64,000 bases of DNA from Mesorhizobium loti (GCA_014189435.1 CP050293.1:3105001-3169000); one strand, 5' to 3'; numbered from the stretch's first letter, positions 21,595 through 31,072 are shown. Notes: generated by a model not told the origin, from the sequence alone. Made by a program: numbers and translations.

Positions 21595-22800
21595 CTAAGG
21601 CGCTCCTGTCGACAGAAACGAGATGGCGGCCGAAACCAATGTGGCCGCACCGACTTTCAAGGCCGCTTCATCGACGCGAAACCTGGCATGGTGAAGCGGA
21701 AACACCGATCCGACCGCTTCGTTGCGGATGCCGAGCCGGAAATAGACCGACGGGCGTTTCTCGCTGTAGTAGCCAAAGTCGTCCGCGATGGTCCAGCCAG
21801 GCGTGTTGAGAACATTGTCGGCGCCGATGCAGGCCTTGCCACTGGCGACAATCAGCTCGGTCATCTCGACATCGTTGACGACGCCGGGTTCGCCCTTGTG
21901 GATGTCGACCTGCACACTCGCGCCATGGGCCGTCGCTATTGCCTCCAATATCGCACGAACGCGCCGCCATGCCCGCTCGCGGGTGGCGTCGCTGCCGCTG
22001 CGGATGGTCCCTTTCAGCGCGACCTTGCCGGCGATCACATTGTAGGCGTTGCCGCCGTTGATGCCCGTGACGGAAATGACCAGGGGATCGTAGGGGTCGA
22101 TCTCGCGCGAAACGATCTTCTGCAATTCGCTCACCATGGAGCACGCCACGGCAATCGCATCGACGCCCTCATACGGCTTTGCCGCATGCGCGGCCGAACC
22201 GGTGACGACAACGTCAAATGTATCGCAGGCCAGAGTGTACGGGCCGGAACTCACGGCGATCTTGCCGGACGGCGTGTACGGATCGACGTGAACGCAGATG
22301 GCGGCGTCGATGTCGTCGAGAAGCCCCTCTTCCACAACCCGTCGTCCGCCCGACGGTTCGTCCTCCTCGGCCGGCTGGAAGATCAGGCGGACGGTTCCGC
22401 CGAAACTGTCCCTTGATTGGTGAAGGTGCGCGGCAACCGCGAAGGCCATCGATGCGTGGGCGTCGTGGCCGCAGGCATGCATCACACCGGGATTGATCGA
22501 TGCATAATCGACACCGGACTCTTCCTCGATCGGCAAGGCATCGATGTCGGCCCGGATGGCCAGCTTTCGATTCGACGGCTTGCCGGTGCCGACAATGTCG
22601 ACGGCCAGGCCAAAGCCGGCGACATCGCGAATGTCGGCAATTCCCTGACCGGCCAGCATCTGCCTGAGATAACGCTGCGTGTTGGCTTCGCGGTTCGAAA
22701 GCTCCGGATTGCGGTGCAGATGGCGGCGGATCTCGATCATCCGGTCGAGAATTCCGGCATCGATATCGATCGTGCCGGGGATCGCGGAACCGCTTGCCAT
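21595..22800 (-). CDS. M20-family amidohydrolase (hippurate/indole-acetyl-amino-acid hydrolase type)
   Basis: A 401-residue metal-dependent amidohydrolase. Metal ligands are visible in HACGHDAHASMA and in FQPAEEDEPSGG with the catalytic Glu, and the dimerisation-domain histidine in GSAAHAAKPYEGVDAI. The family hydrolyses N-acyl amino acids; the substrate is unknown. The ATG at 22800 is preferred: GAGGG stands in front of it, and the alternative at 22824 lies inside the preceding gene. The M24 gene ends just upstream, so the two form an operon. Confidence 0.9.
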   Translation of the reverse strand: MASGSAIPGTIDIDAGILDRMIEIRRHLHRNPELSNREANTQRYLRQMLAGQGIADIRDVAGFGLAVDIVGTGKPSNRKLAIRADIDALPIEEESGVDYASINPGVMHACGHDAHASMAFAVAAHLHQSRDSFGGTVRLIFQPAEEDEPSGGRRVVEEGLLDDIDAAICVHVDPYTPSGKIAVSSGPYTLACDTFDVVVTGSAAHAAKPYEGVDAIAVACSMVSELQKIVSREIDPYDPLVISVTGINGGNAYNVIAGKVALKGTIRSGSDATRERAWRRVRAILEAIATAHGASVQVDIHKGEPGVVNDVEMTELIVASGKACIGADNVLNTPGWTIADDFGYYSEKRPSVYFRLGIRNEAVGSVFPLHHARFRVDEAALKVGAATLVSAAISFLSTGAP

Positions 22801-22810
22801 CACCGGACCC

Positions 22811-23989
22811 TCAGGGTTTGACATGGATTTCTCGCGGGAACCTCGTCAGCGTCTCATTGCCGGTTTCGGTGACCAGGATGGTCTCGCTGATCTCGATGCC
22901 CCAGCCGTCCATCCACATGCCAAGGATGGAATGCACGACGTTGCCCGGCTCAAGCACAGTCTTGTCGCCCGGCCTGAGGCTGATCGTGTGTTCGCCCCAA
23001 TCCGCCGGATAGGCGACACCGATGGAGTAGCCGATGCGCGACTCCTTCTTCAGTCCGTAGCGCTGGATGACCTTGCGCCAGGCGGCTTCGACGGCTTCGG
23101 CTGATGTTCCCGGCCTGACCGCATCGAGCACCGCATCCATACCCTCGATCACCGCCTTTGCCGTATCCCTGACATTTGTCGGCGTTTTGCCGAGTTGCAG
23201 GGTTCTCGCCAGCCCGGCGGCATAGCGGCGACAGACACCGGCAAGCTCGAGCGCAATCGTCTCGTTGTCCCCGAACCGCCTGTCGCTCCACATGATGTGC
23301 GGCGCGGAAGCGTTCTCGCCGCCGAGAATAGTTGGCGGCAGCGCGGTGATGTCGCCGGCGAAATCAGGGCTGCCGGCGATCTGCGCCGCCTGGATGGCGG
23401 CAATGGCGTCGCACTCGCGCACGCCTGGCGCGATCACCTCGAAGGCCCGCGTGACGGCAGCCTCGGCGAGCGTCGACGCCTTGCGCAAATAGGCGATCTC
23501 GGGCGCCGATTTGACCGCTCGGATCCAGTTCACCAGCAGATCGGCATCATGCCATTTTGCGTTGGGAAGTCCCGCGACAAGCCTGGCATGTGCTTTTGGA
23601 GAGAAATAATAGGCTTCGAGTTCGATGCCGATGTGTCTGACACCCCAGCCTTTCGCGACGATCCAGTTCGCGATCCAGTCCATGGGATGGCGATCGACAC
23701 GCTGAACGTGATCTTCCGGGAAGCCAACCACGTTTTCTGGCTTCATCCAGGCTGTCAGAAGACCGCCGGCCGCATCCATGGCGCGCCCGATCCAGACCGG
23801 CTCGACGTCTTCGACTGGAACGAGCACCACCTGCGGCGTGTAGAATGACCAGCCATCATAGCCGGTGATGTAGTGCTGGTTGGCAACGTCGTTGACAACA
23901 AGGAGCTCGAGACCGCGCCTGGCCATCTCGGCGCGGATCTTGCGCAGCCGCTGTTGGTACTCGTCGCGGGCAAACGGCAATTCGATCAT
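22811..23989 (-). CDS. M24-fold (creatinase/ectoine-hydrolase-like) hydrolase lacking most metal ligands
   Basis: A 392-residue protein with the creatinase N-terminal domain (ANQHYITGYDGWSFYTPQVV) and a pita-bread C-terminal domain. The canonical metal site is degraded: the first Asp pair region reads ALELAGVCRRYAAGLART, the HGxG region reads IGVAYPADWGEH, and the first Glu region reads VVHSILGMWMDG; only the late acidic motif EISET remains. The opening and these changes recall the metal-independent ectoine hydrolase/creatinase group rather than Xaa-Pro peptidases. No ectoine uptake genes adjoin, so an ectoine role is only a suggestion. Confidence 0.8.
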   Translation of the reverse strand: MIELPFARDEYQQRLRKIRAEMARRGLELLVVNDVANQHYITGYDGWSFYTPQVVLVPVEDVEPVWIGRAMDAAGGLLTAWMKPENVVGFPEDHVQRVDRHPMDWIANWIVAKGWGVRHIGIELEAYYFSPKAHARLVAGLPNAKWHDADLLVNWIRAVKSAPEIAYLRKASTLAEAAVTRAFEVIAPGVRECDAIAAIQAAQIAGSPDFAGDITALPPTILGGENASAPHIMWSDRRFGDNETIALELAGVCRRYAAGLARTLQLGKTPTNVRDTAKAVIEGMDAVLDAVRPGTSAEAVEAAWRKVIQRYGLKKESRIGYSIGVAYPADWGEHTISLRPGDKTVLEPGNVVHSILGMWMDGWGIEISETILVTETGNETLTRFPREIHVKP

Positions 23990-24142
23990 CTTTGCTCCAT
24001 GCTTTGTCGGATCAACGGTCGCGGGGTTGGCTCACCATTGAAGGGGTTTCGACATGGCGGCAATCAGCCAGGGCGGCGCGTAGGCAGGTCCTGAGCAGGA
24101 TGCGTCCTTTCACGGCCTTCCCCGGATTCGGGTTTCGCCACC

Positions 24143-24175
24143 ATTTATTTTTGAATTCCATTTGACTGAATAAAT
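24143..24175. promoter_or_regulatory. AT-rich inverted repeat, probable operator of the ROK regulator
   Basis: ATTTATT (24143-24149) and AATAAAT (24169-24175) form an inverted repeat in the divergent region between the M24 gene and the ROK gene. ROK repressors commonly bind AT-rich TTTATT-type repeats, so this is a candidate operator controlling one or both operons. Confidence 0.55.
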
Positions 24176-24213
24176 AAGCGGTGCCAAGTTACCCACTCCA
24201 GGGGGCGCACGTC

Positions 24214-25380
24214 ATGGCACTGCGGGGGACCAATCAGGAGTTCGGGCGGCCGTACAACCGGCGCATCGTGCTTGAGTCCATCCGCCTGCATGGACCGATC
24301 GCCCGCGGCGAGATCGCAAGGCGTGTCGGGCTCACCGTCCAGACGGTGTCGACCATCGTTCGCGAACTGGAAGACCAGGGCTACATCCTGTCGCTGCGCG
24401 AGGAGCCGAAGGGGCGCGGCCTGCCCCCGGCGACCCTGCGCATCAACCCCGAGGGCGGCTATGCCGTCGGCGTCCACATCACCCCGCTCGGCATCAGCGC
24501 CGCCTTGATCAATCTGAGCGGCGACGTGATCGAGAGCAACTATCGCGAAGCTCCGAACGCGGCGCCGGACCATGCCTTCGACCTGATCGGGGCGATGGTG
24601 ATCGAATTGACCAGGCTGCGGGCTGGCGGACGGGTGCTGGGCGTCGGTCTGGCCCTACCCGGACCGTTCGGCGTCGAATCCATGAGTTTTGTCGGCCCGA
24701 CCACCATGACCGGCTGGAAGGATGTGGCGCTGCGCGAGCGGCTGGCGGCCTCGACCGGGTTGCCGGCCTTCTTTGAAACCGACATGGCGGCAGCGGCCAT
24801 GGGCGAGCGCCTCTACGGCCTCGGCGCCCAGTTTTCCGAATACTACTATCTCTATTTCGGCGTCGGCCTTGGCGGTGTCATGGTTCATGACGGCGGCGCG
24901 TTGCGTGGTGCCTGGGGCAATGCCGGCGAGATCGGACACATTCCCGTCGTTCCCGGCGGCGAGGCTTGCCCGTGCGGCAACAGCGGCTGTCTCGAAAGAT
25001 ACCTTTCGCTCGAGGCGCTCCGGCGCTGGAACGGCAGCGAGGCCGATTGGGTGGCTGAAGTCGGCCCGATCTTCCACAATGCCGTCGCCATCATCGAGAA
25101 CCTGTTCGACCCGGAGACGGTCATCCTCGGCGGGCTGGCATCCCCCGATCTGCTCGAAATGCTGGCTGGTTCGGCCGGAGGCCTGCACAACTCGGTTTCC
25201 GCACGGAAGGACCGCACGACGCCTCGAATTCTCGTCGCGCGCGGCGGGCAGCATTCGGTGTTGCGCGGCGCTGCCGCCCTTGCGGTTTCGGGGGTGCTGT
25301 CACCCCGCTTCGGGCAGATGTTCGCTGCCGAACGCGAGCGCGAGCGCGACCTTCTCAAGGCCAGGGAGATTGCGGCATGA
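24214..25380 (+). CDS. ROK-family transcriptional regulator (NagC/XylR type)
   Basis: A 388-residue repressor-type ROK protein. An N-terminal winged helix (ARGEIARRVGLTVQTVSTIV) is followed by a sugar-kinase-like domain with the ROK zinc-site signature CPCGNSGCLERYLS and the GAWGNAGEIGH block. It most likely senses a sugar and represses the ABC genes that follow, the first of which overlaps it by four bases (ATGA). The ATG at 24214 is chosen over the GTG at 24181 because it gives the usual short lead before the helix-turn-helix and follows a G-rich site. Confidence 0.92.
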   Translation: MALRGTNQEFGRPYNRRIVLESIRLHGPIARGEIARRVGLTVQTVSTIVRELEDQGYILSLREEPKGRGLPPATLRINPEGGYAVGVHITPLGISAALINLSGDVIESNYREAPNAAPDHAFDLIGAMVIELTRLRAGGRVLGVGLALPGPFGVESMSFVGPTTMTGWKDVALRERLAASTGLPAFFETDMAAAAMGERLYGLGAQFSEYYYLYFGVGLGGVMVHDGGALRGAWGNAGEIGHIPVVPGGEACPCGNSGCLERYLSLEALRRWNGSEADWVAEVGPIFHNAVAIIENLFDPETVILGGLASPDLLEMLAGSAGGLHNSVSARKDRTTPRILVARGGQHSVLRGAAALAVSGVLSPRFGQMFAAERERERDLLKAREIAA

Positions 25381-26141
25381 ACGAACCCCTGCTGGTGCTC
25401 GACAACGTCACCAAGAACTATGGCGCGATCGAAGCGCTCAAGGGGATCAGCTTTTCGATCGGCAAGGGCGAGGTCGTGGCGCTGCTGGGCGACAACGGCG
25501 CCGGCAAATCGACGCTGGTCAAGATCATCGCTGGTGGGCTGGAGCCGACCTCGGGCCGCATGCTGTTCGAAGGCAAGGAATTCCTTGCCCGGTCGCCCGC
25601 CGAGGCCAAGGCGGCGGGCATCGAGACCGTCTACCAGGACCTGTCGCTGTGCACCAATGTCGACGTGGTCGCCAATTTCTTCATGGGCCGTGAGATCACC
25701 CGGAAGTTTCTTGGCATTCCCGTGCTCGACGAGCGCGCCATGGAAGCCGTCGTCGGAAAGGCGCTGGCCAGTGCCGGCACCCGCATTCCCTCGCTGCGCG
25801 CCAATGTCGAGCACCTTTCCGGCGGCCAGCGGCAAGCCATCGAGCTCAACCGCTTCGTGCATTGGGGCGGCAAGCTGGTGCTGCTCGACGAACCGTTCGC
25901 AGCCCTTGGCGTCGAACAGACGCGGCGCGGTCTCGACATGATCCGCCAGGTGGCGAACCAGGGCATCGGCGTCGTCATCATCACTCACATCATGCAGCAG
26001 GCCTTCCAGGTCGCCGACCGGATCGTGGTGATCCGGCAAGGCGTCGTGGCCGGCGATGTCGCACGCAACAAAACAAGTCCCGACGCGGTGATCAACATGA
26101 TCACCGGTGAGACGCTTGCCGGTGCCGGACCGACAGGCTGA
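25377..26141 (+). CDS. sugar ABC transporter ATP-binding protein (single-domain, FrcA-like)
   Basis: A 254-residue ATPase of the CUT2 class in its single-domain form. Walker A is GDNGAGKST, the signature LSGGQRQAIEL and Walker B LVLLDEPFAALG. Ribose-type RbsA carries two such domains; fructose-type FrcA and this one carry one. It couples to the permease and binding protein encoded next. Its start overlaps the ROK stop codon. Confidence 0.9.
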   Translation: MNEPLLVLDNVTKNYGAIEALKGISFSIGKGEVVALLGDNGAGKSTLVKIIAGGLEPTSGRMLFEGKEFLARSPAEAKAAGIETVYQDLSLCTNVDVVANFFMGREITRKFLGIPVLDERAMEAVVGKALASAGTRIPSLRANVEHLSGGQRQAIELNRFVHWGGKLVLLDEPFAALGVEQTRRGLDMIRQVANQGIGVVIITHIMQQAFQVADRIVVIRQGVVAGDVARNKTSPDAVINMITGETLAGAGPTG

Positions 26142-26180
26142 GGGACAAAAGAGGGGTCCGGCTTAAGAGGAGCGAACGAC

Positions 26181-27221
26181 ATGAAGCGAATACTTCTTGC
26201 TGTCTTCGGTATCCTTGCACTGGCCTTTGCCACGCTCACGCCGGCATTCGCCCAGTCCAAGGGTATCGTCTACTACATCGTGCCGACCCTTCTGGACGAG
26301 TTCCAGACCGGCTCGGTGAGCGCGCTGGAACTGTTCCTGAAGCAGACCGGCTACGAGATGAAGACGCTGAACGCCGACAACAAGACCGACGCCCAGCAAT
26401 CACAGATGAACGACGTCATCGCGCTGAAGCCGGCGGCGATCATCCTTGCCGCCGTCGATTTCAATGCACTGAAGCCGTCCATCGAAGCCGCCCGCGCGGC
26501 CGGCATCCCGGTGGTCGAGTTCGACCGCCAGATCACGTCGACGCTATCCGACTTCACCTCGGTCGCAGGAACGGTCGAGATCGGCTATGTCGCCGCGGAC
26601 CAGGCCGAGAAGTTGCTGAAAGCAAAGAACGGCTCGGTGAAGGGCAAGGTGCTGCAGGTGCTCGGCGATCCGGGCGACCCCTACACGCTCGACATCCAGA
26701 AGGGCTTTGAAGAGAAGATGAAGGCGTTTCCGGACGTCAAGATCATCTCGCTTCCGGCCATGCAGTGGGAAGCCAGCAATGCCGGCACCATCGTTGCCGA
26801 CCAGATGCTGGCCAACCCGGACATCGACCTGATCTTCAGCCATGCCGCGCACCTTTCGGTCGCTGCCGTCGCCTCGCTCGAGGCCGCCGGCAAGAAGCCG
26901 GGCGACGTCATGCTGATGAGCTCGAACGGCGCTCCGGTCGGCCTCGACCTGATCCGCAAGGGCTGGCTCAACGTCGAAGTCGAGCAGCCGCTCTACGCGC
27001 AGGCCGCCGCTGTCGCCATGTTCATGGACAAGATCGCCAAGAAGGAAGAGATCAAGCCCGGCGAATACGACGTGCTCGGCCTGAAATCGACCGTGACCAA
27101 GGAAGCCTGGGGCCCGAACATCAAGATCCCCGGTGCCGCGATCAGCAAGGAAAACGTCGACAACCCGGCCTTCTGGGGCAACCAGAAGCCGCCGACGGAC
27201 ACCGTCAAGCCGGTCGAATAG
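26181..27221 (+). CDS. sugar ABC transporter periplasmic binding protein (Peripla_BP_4)
   Basis: A 346-residue protein with a signal peptide (residues 1-26, ending in PAFAQS) and the ribose-binding-protein fold: [28 protein letters not shown], then [19 protein letters not shown]. It would deliver a sugar or sugar derivative to the permease. A 25-base hairpin directly follows the stop codon. The ligand is not evident from sequence. Confidence 0.92.
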   Translation: MKRILLAVFGILALAFATLTPAFAQSKGIVYYIVPTLLDEFQTGSVSALELFLKQTGYEMKTLNADNKTDAQQSQMNDVIALKPAAIILAAVDFNALKPSIEAARAAGIPVVEFDRQITSTLSDFTSVAGTVEIGYVAADQAEKLLKAKNGSVKGKVLQVLGDPGDPYTLDIQKGFEEKMKAFPDVKIISLPAMQWEASNAGTIVADQMLANPDIDLIFSHAAHLSVAAVASLEAAGKKPGDVMLMSSNGAPVGLDLIRKGWLNVEVEQPLYAQAAAVAMFMDKIAKKEEIKPGEYDVLGLKSTVTKEAWGPNIKIPGAAISKENVDNPAFWGNQKPPTDTVKPVE

Positions 27222-27233
27222 TCATTTGAAAGC

Positions 27234-27258
27234 GCTCCGGGCCGTAGCGGCCCGGAGC
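27234..27258 (+). promoter_or_regulatory. intercistronic hairpin after the binding-protein gene
   Basis: GCTCCGGGCCG, loop TAG, CGGCCCGGAGC: an 11-base-pair perfect stem between the binding-protein and permease genes, followed by a weak T run. Such hairpins usually stabilise the upstream message or partly stop transcription so binding protein is made in excess. Confidence 0.75.
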
Positions 27259-27293
27259 CTGCCCTTTCACAACGCCGCGTCCGAAGGGACGCC

Positions 27294-28367
27294 GTGGCGA
27301 ATTTGAATCCGCGCCTTATCCTTGCGAAAATCAGCTTGATTTTCGGGGTCATGCGCCAACCGGATCAGCTCATGAACCCGCGCACACGCAAAGCCCTGGA
27401 GTTCGTTCTCGACAACCTCGTCTGGTTCATGCTGCTGTTCGTGCTGGTGGTGTTTTCCATCTTCGTCCCGAACTATTTCCAGCTCGGCATCTTCGCCAAC
27501 ATCATCGAGGCGTCGAGCGTGCTTGGCGTGATGTCGATCGGCCTGGCGCTGGTCATCATCGCCGGTCACATGGACCTGTCGGTCGAATCCGTCGCAGCAC
27601 TCAGCGCCATGGCGGTCGGCATCCTGTTCTGCTCGTCGGGCATCGGCATGGGTGTGCAGTTGCACCCCGAATGGCTGATGGTTCCGGTGTCGCTGCTGCT
27701 GGCGCTGGCCGTGGGCGGCCTCATCGGCGCCTTCAACGGCTATCTGGTGGTGCGGGTGAAGATGAGCGCCTTCATCATCACGCTGGCGTCCTACATCTGG
27801 GTGCGTGGCCTCGTGCTGGTCGTTTCGGGCGGCCGCTCGGCGCAGGACCTGGCGCCGGCCATCCGCTGGTTCGGCATCCAGCGCCTTGTCGGCCTGCCGC
27901 TCACGGCCTGGATCGCGGTTGGCTGCTTCGTCGTCTTCTCGCTGATCATGGCCAAGACGCCATTCGGACGGCATCTCGTGATGATCGGTGGCAACGAGAC
28001 GGCGACCTTCCGCGCAGGCATCCGGGTGAACCGCAATCTCATCATCGCCTTCGTTCTCGCCGGTGCCATCGCCGGCCTTGCCGGCTGGCTGCTGGCGATC
28101 CGCACCTCGGGCGCCACCGCCAATCTCGGCGTCGGCCTTCTGTTCAACGCCTTCGCCGCCGTCGTCATCGGCGGCGTCAGCCTGAAAGGCGGCGTCGGCA
28201 CCCTGCCCGGCGTCTATGCCGGCGTGCTGCTGCTCTCGGCCATCAACACAGCGATCAATTTGATGGGCCTGCCGGCCAACTTCACCCAGGTGATCCATGG
28301 CCTGCTGGTGCTGGCCGCCGTGCTGCTCGACGCTTTCAAACAAACCATTCGACAGAGGCTGGCATGA
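27294..28367 (+). CDS. sugar ABC transporter permease (RbsC-like)
   Basis: A 357-residue CUT2-type permease with about eight to ten hydrophobic helices and the conserved GIRVNRNLIIAFVLAGAIAG (cytoplasmic coupling region) and VVIGGVSLKGGVGTLPG blocks. The GTG start at 27294 has AAGGGA upstream and is used here; ATG codons at 27351 or 27372 are alternatives that give a shorter N-terminus. It completes the ABC system with the ATPase and binding protein. Confidence 0.9.
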   Translation: MANLNPRLILAKISLIFGVMRQPDQLMNPRTRKALEFVLDNLVWFMLLFVLVVFSIFVPNYFQLGIFANIIEASSVLGVMSIGLALVIIAGHMDLSVESVAALSAMAVGILFCSSGIGMGVQLHPEWLMVPVSLLLALAVGGLIGAFNGYLVVRVKMSAFIITLASYIWVRGLVLVVSGGRSAQDLAPAIRWFGIQRLVGLPLTAWIAVGCFVVFSLIMAKTPFGRHLVMIGGNETATFRAGIRVNRNLIIAFVLAGAIAGLAGWLLAIRTSGATANLGVGLLFNAFAAVVIGGVSLKGGVGTLPGVYAGVLLLSAINTAINLMGLPANFTQVIHGLLVLAAVLLDAFKQTIRQRLA

Positions 28368-28380
28368 CAGGACGGTTCGC

Positions 28381-29151
28381 ATGACCAATCGGCTACAAGA
28401 CAAGGTGGCGCTGATCATCGGCAGCGCCCGCGGCATCGGCAAGGGCATCGCCCTGCGCTTTGCCGAGGAAGGCGCGAGGCTGGTGCTGGCCGACACAGAA
28501 GTCGAGGCCGGGCAAGCGACCGCCGACGAGTTGGGCGTCCCCTTCATCCGCACCGACATCTCGCTGATGGCCGATGCCGAGGCCGCCGTGGCGCTGGCGC
28601 TCAAACAGCATGGCCGCCTCGACATCATCGTGCAGAATGCCGGCATCTATCCCTGGCAGCTGATCGAGAACACCAGTGCCGACGACTGGGACCGCGTCAT
28701 GGCGGTCAATCTGCGCGGCACCTTCAACGCCAGCCGCGCGGCCCTGGTGCCGATGAAAGCGCAAGGCTTTGGCCGCATGCTCTACACCTCGTCCATCACC
28801 GGCCCGCATGTCACCAGCCCGGGCCATGGCCACTATTCGGCCAGCAAGGCCGGCATCAACGGCTTCATCCGTGCGGCGGCACTCGAATTCTCCGGCTACG
28901 GCATCACCGTCAACGGGGTCGAGCCCGGCAACATCCTGACCGAAGCCATCGAGCTGCATCGCGGTGCTGCCTACATCAAGAACATGGAGGATTCGATCCC
29001 GCTCGGCCGCCTCGGCAGCCCGCGCGACGTCGCCAACGCCTTCCTGTTCCTCGCCTCCGACGATGCCAGCTACATCACCGGCACGACCATCATCGTCGAC
29101 GGCGGCCAGCTGCTGCCGGAAGGCAATGACTTCCGGCTGTTGCCGCCGTAA
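28381..29151 (+). CDS. short-chain dehydrogenase/reductase
   Basis: A 256-residue classical SDR. The cofactor loop reads GSARGIGKGIA, the NAG motif is IVQNAGIY, and the catalytic Ser and Tyr-Lys are in TSSITG and HYSASKAG. It ends the sugar operon, about 14 bases after the permease, so it probably oxidises or reduces the imported sugar or polyol. The acid residue after the second strand (ADTEVEA) suggests NAD rather than NADP. Confidence 0.92.
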   Translation: MTNRLQDKVALIIGSARGIGKGIALRFAEEGARLVLADTEVEAGQATADELGVPFIRTDISLMADAEAAVALALKQHGRLDIIVQNAGIYPWQLIENTSADDWDRVMAVNLRGTFNASRAALVPMKAQGFGRMLYTSSITGPHVTSPGHGHYSASKAGINGFIRAAALEFSGYGITVNGVEPGNILTEAIELHRGAAYIKNMEDSIPLGRLGSPRDVANAFLFLASDDASYITGTTIIVDGGQLLPEGNDFRLLPP

Positions 29152-29334
29152 TCGTTGCAGGGATGGCGATGGACCGCTGAGACTCCTGACGACAAGCGAG
29201 AATGAGAGCCGTACTTCAAGCGACAGATTCATCGCCCGCGCATTAGTTGCCAATATTCCCCCACAAGTTGCAGCGGAACAACTTCGCGTCTCAAAGGTTG
29301 TTCACCAAGTGCTGATCAAGGGGGATGTTTGCTA

Positions 29335-29556
29335 ATGGCCAACGAAATCAGAACCAGCCATATCTACCAGCGGGCTCATGCTTTGGCAGAGGGCGGTGTC
29401 CACCCAGCCGAGATCGTGGCCACATTGCTGGCCGAGGGTTATCCGGAAGCCGCCGAGCTGTTGAACTCCAAAAACATCCATGCCGACCTGCGCCGGGTTT
29501 GTGATGCGGCGGCCGATGGACAGCCAGTCACTCCACACCGTGGGCTTCGCCATTGA
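29335..29556 (+). CDS. small hypothetical protein
   Basis: A 73-residue soluble product preceded by a good ribosome site (AAGGGGGATG, about nine bases ahead of the ATG). It is helical and slightly acidic: ANEIRTSHIYQRAHALA, then AEIVATLLAEGYPEA. No family is recognised. It opens the accessory patch and stands alone on the plus strand. Confidence 0.55.
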   Translation: MANEIRTSHIYQRAHALAEGGVHPAEIVATLLAEGYPEAAELLNSKNIHADLRRVCDAAADGQPVTPHRGLRH

Positions 29557-29740
29557 CGTGGGCCGTGGATGGATTGTGTGATTGGAGGCGCAAGGCGATG
29601 AATTAGGCACGGCAGTGCATGGTGGCAACCTGGTTCGCTGCTACTTGCCGCTTGCGCGATCAGCTACGTTTCGTGACAGTATATCCTAAAAGCTTCCTGG
29701 GCATTTGAGCCCATGGTGACAAGTGGCCTTTGGGGGAAAC

Positions 29741-30964
29741 ATGCCTATCAAGTCTACAGACGGCGGATATCCGGTAAGGTTCAGTGTTCCTAACCAGCGA
29801 TGGAGTAAGGTATTCCGCACTCAGGAAGATCTGCAGAAGTTCCTTACGTCCGAAATCAAGCATTGGGAGGAGCAGAACCAACCAAGGCATTTTCCGCTTC
29901 CGGCGGGACCCCAGGGACTTCAATTTCTAGACCCCCTCACAACCAGGATATTCCAAGACGCCCTAAACACCGGCCCTCATCCGGAAGAGGCACTCAAGAT
30001 CGTGGAAGAGCGGGGCGCGATATTGAGCGAAGGCTTATACGGACGCCTGCTCAGCAACCTCAAGGCTGAAAAGCCCAACCTCTACCCCGGTGCTGTCGCC
30101 GCAATAGCTGTCCGCCTTGGCCCCAGCAATCCGTGGCCCGATCAAGGCAGTGGCCGTCAGCCATTTCCCTGGGCAGTGTGGCTATCCGGGCTGGGTGCGA
30201 TCTTAGAGTTGGTGCCAGTGAAAGCGGCCAAGACTGAGGCGGAGCAATTGGCTAGCGTTGTGTCCGATGCGCTCGCTCATCGAGACGAGGCGGAGGAGAT
30301 GAAGCGCGGTTTTGAAACTTGGCGCGAGAAAACCCAAACCGATACCGGCGCCGATATCAACAAATTCCGTCAAAGCTCTGCCGATGCCGTCAAATTTGCG
30401 CAAGCGCAGCTAGCTCAGGCCCTAGCCGACTCCAATGCTCGTATACTGGAACTTGAGGACAAGGTGCGAAATCGCCTCGTTCTAGAGGCACCGACAAGTT
30501 ATTGGTCGAAGAAGGCAAACGACCACGTCAAAATAGCTTTCGGGTTCGGGGCGCTATTCCTGCTCGGCTTGGGATTCGGAACATTCTGGCTCACACATTA
30601 TGGTGTTGACCTAGTAGCAAACGCTCATCAGCGTATTGTCGGGAACGTTCAAGACCCAGGTCTGCTCGCGCTAGTGCCGCTTGCTTTCATAACGCTCCCC
30701 ACACTGGCTTTCGCATGGTTATTGCGGCACGTCAGCCGGGTTATTGTCCAGAACCTTGCGCTAGGTGCCGACGCCCGCCTCCGAGGAACAATCGCTGCGA
30801 CCTATAGCGCTCTTACTGCAGATCAAGCCGCAACGCCGGCTGAGTTGGCAATTGTCTTCAATGCGTTGTTCCGCCCGGTGGACGGGAGTACTCACTCTGA
30901 GATCGCCCCCCCAATTTGTCAGACCTTTTGGAGATGGCCGGAAAGAAGTAGGGACCACAATTAA
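29741..30964 (+). CDS. DUF6161-like coiled-coil membrane protein (C-terminus frameshifted)
   Basis: About 407 residues: an N-terminal region with FSVPNQRWSKVF, a coiled coil (about 165-245), two hydrophobic helices (about 255-280 and 300-330), and the C-terminal block ALGADARLRGTIAATYSAL, followed by IVFNALFRPVDG, which matches the DUF6161 family as I recall it. The ATG at 29741 follows TGGGGG. The last residues are odd. In the next frame after a run of seven C at 30906-30912 the DNA reads PNLSDLLEMAGKK and stops at 30951, a plausible family end. One extra C would restore it. Function unknown; some such proteins sit in defence-type loci. Confidence 0.7.
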   Translation: MPIKSTDGGYPVRFSVPNQRWSKVFRTQEDLQKFLTSEIKHWEEQNQPRHFPLPAGPQGLQFLDPLTTRIFQDALNTGPHPEEALKIVEERGAILSEGLYGRLLSNLKAEKPNLYPGAVAAIAVRLGPSNPWPDQGSGRQPFPWAVWLSGLGAILELVPVKAAKTEAEQLASVVSDALAHRDEAEEMKRGFETWREKTQTDTGADINKFRQSSADAVKFAQAQLAQALADSNARILELEDKVRNRLVLEAPTSYWSKKANDHVKIAFGFGALFLLGLGFGTFWLTHYGVDLVANAHQRIVGNVQDPGLLALVPLAFITLPTLAFAWLLRHVSRVIVQNLALGADARLRGTIAATYSALTADQAATPAELAIVFNALFRPVDGSTHSEIAPPICQTFWRWPERSRDHN

Positions 30965-31072
30965 TCATCACGGTCTAAAATACGCCTTTCCCATCGGCCA
31001 CGCACATATTGGGTCATACTGCTGCCAGCCTGTTCGGTTTTGCGGCATATCGATCAAAAACCAGTAGGGGGA

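Noticed and set aside
24120..24213. Prophage or insertion sequence traces near the ROK gene
   Set aside because: Only an AT-rich inverted repeat is present; there is no transposase or target duplication.
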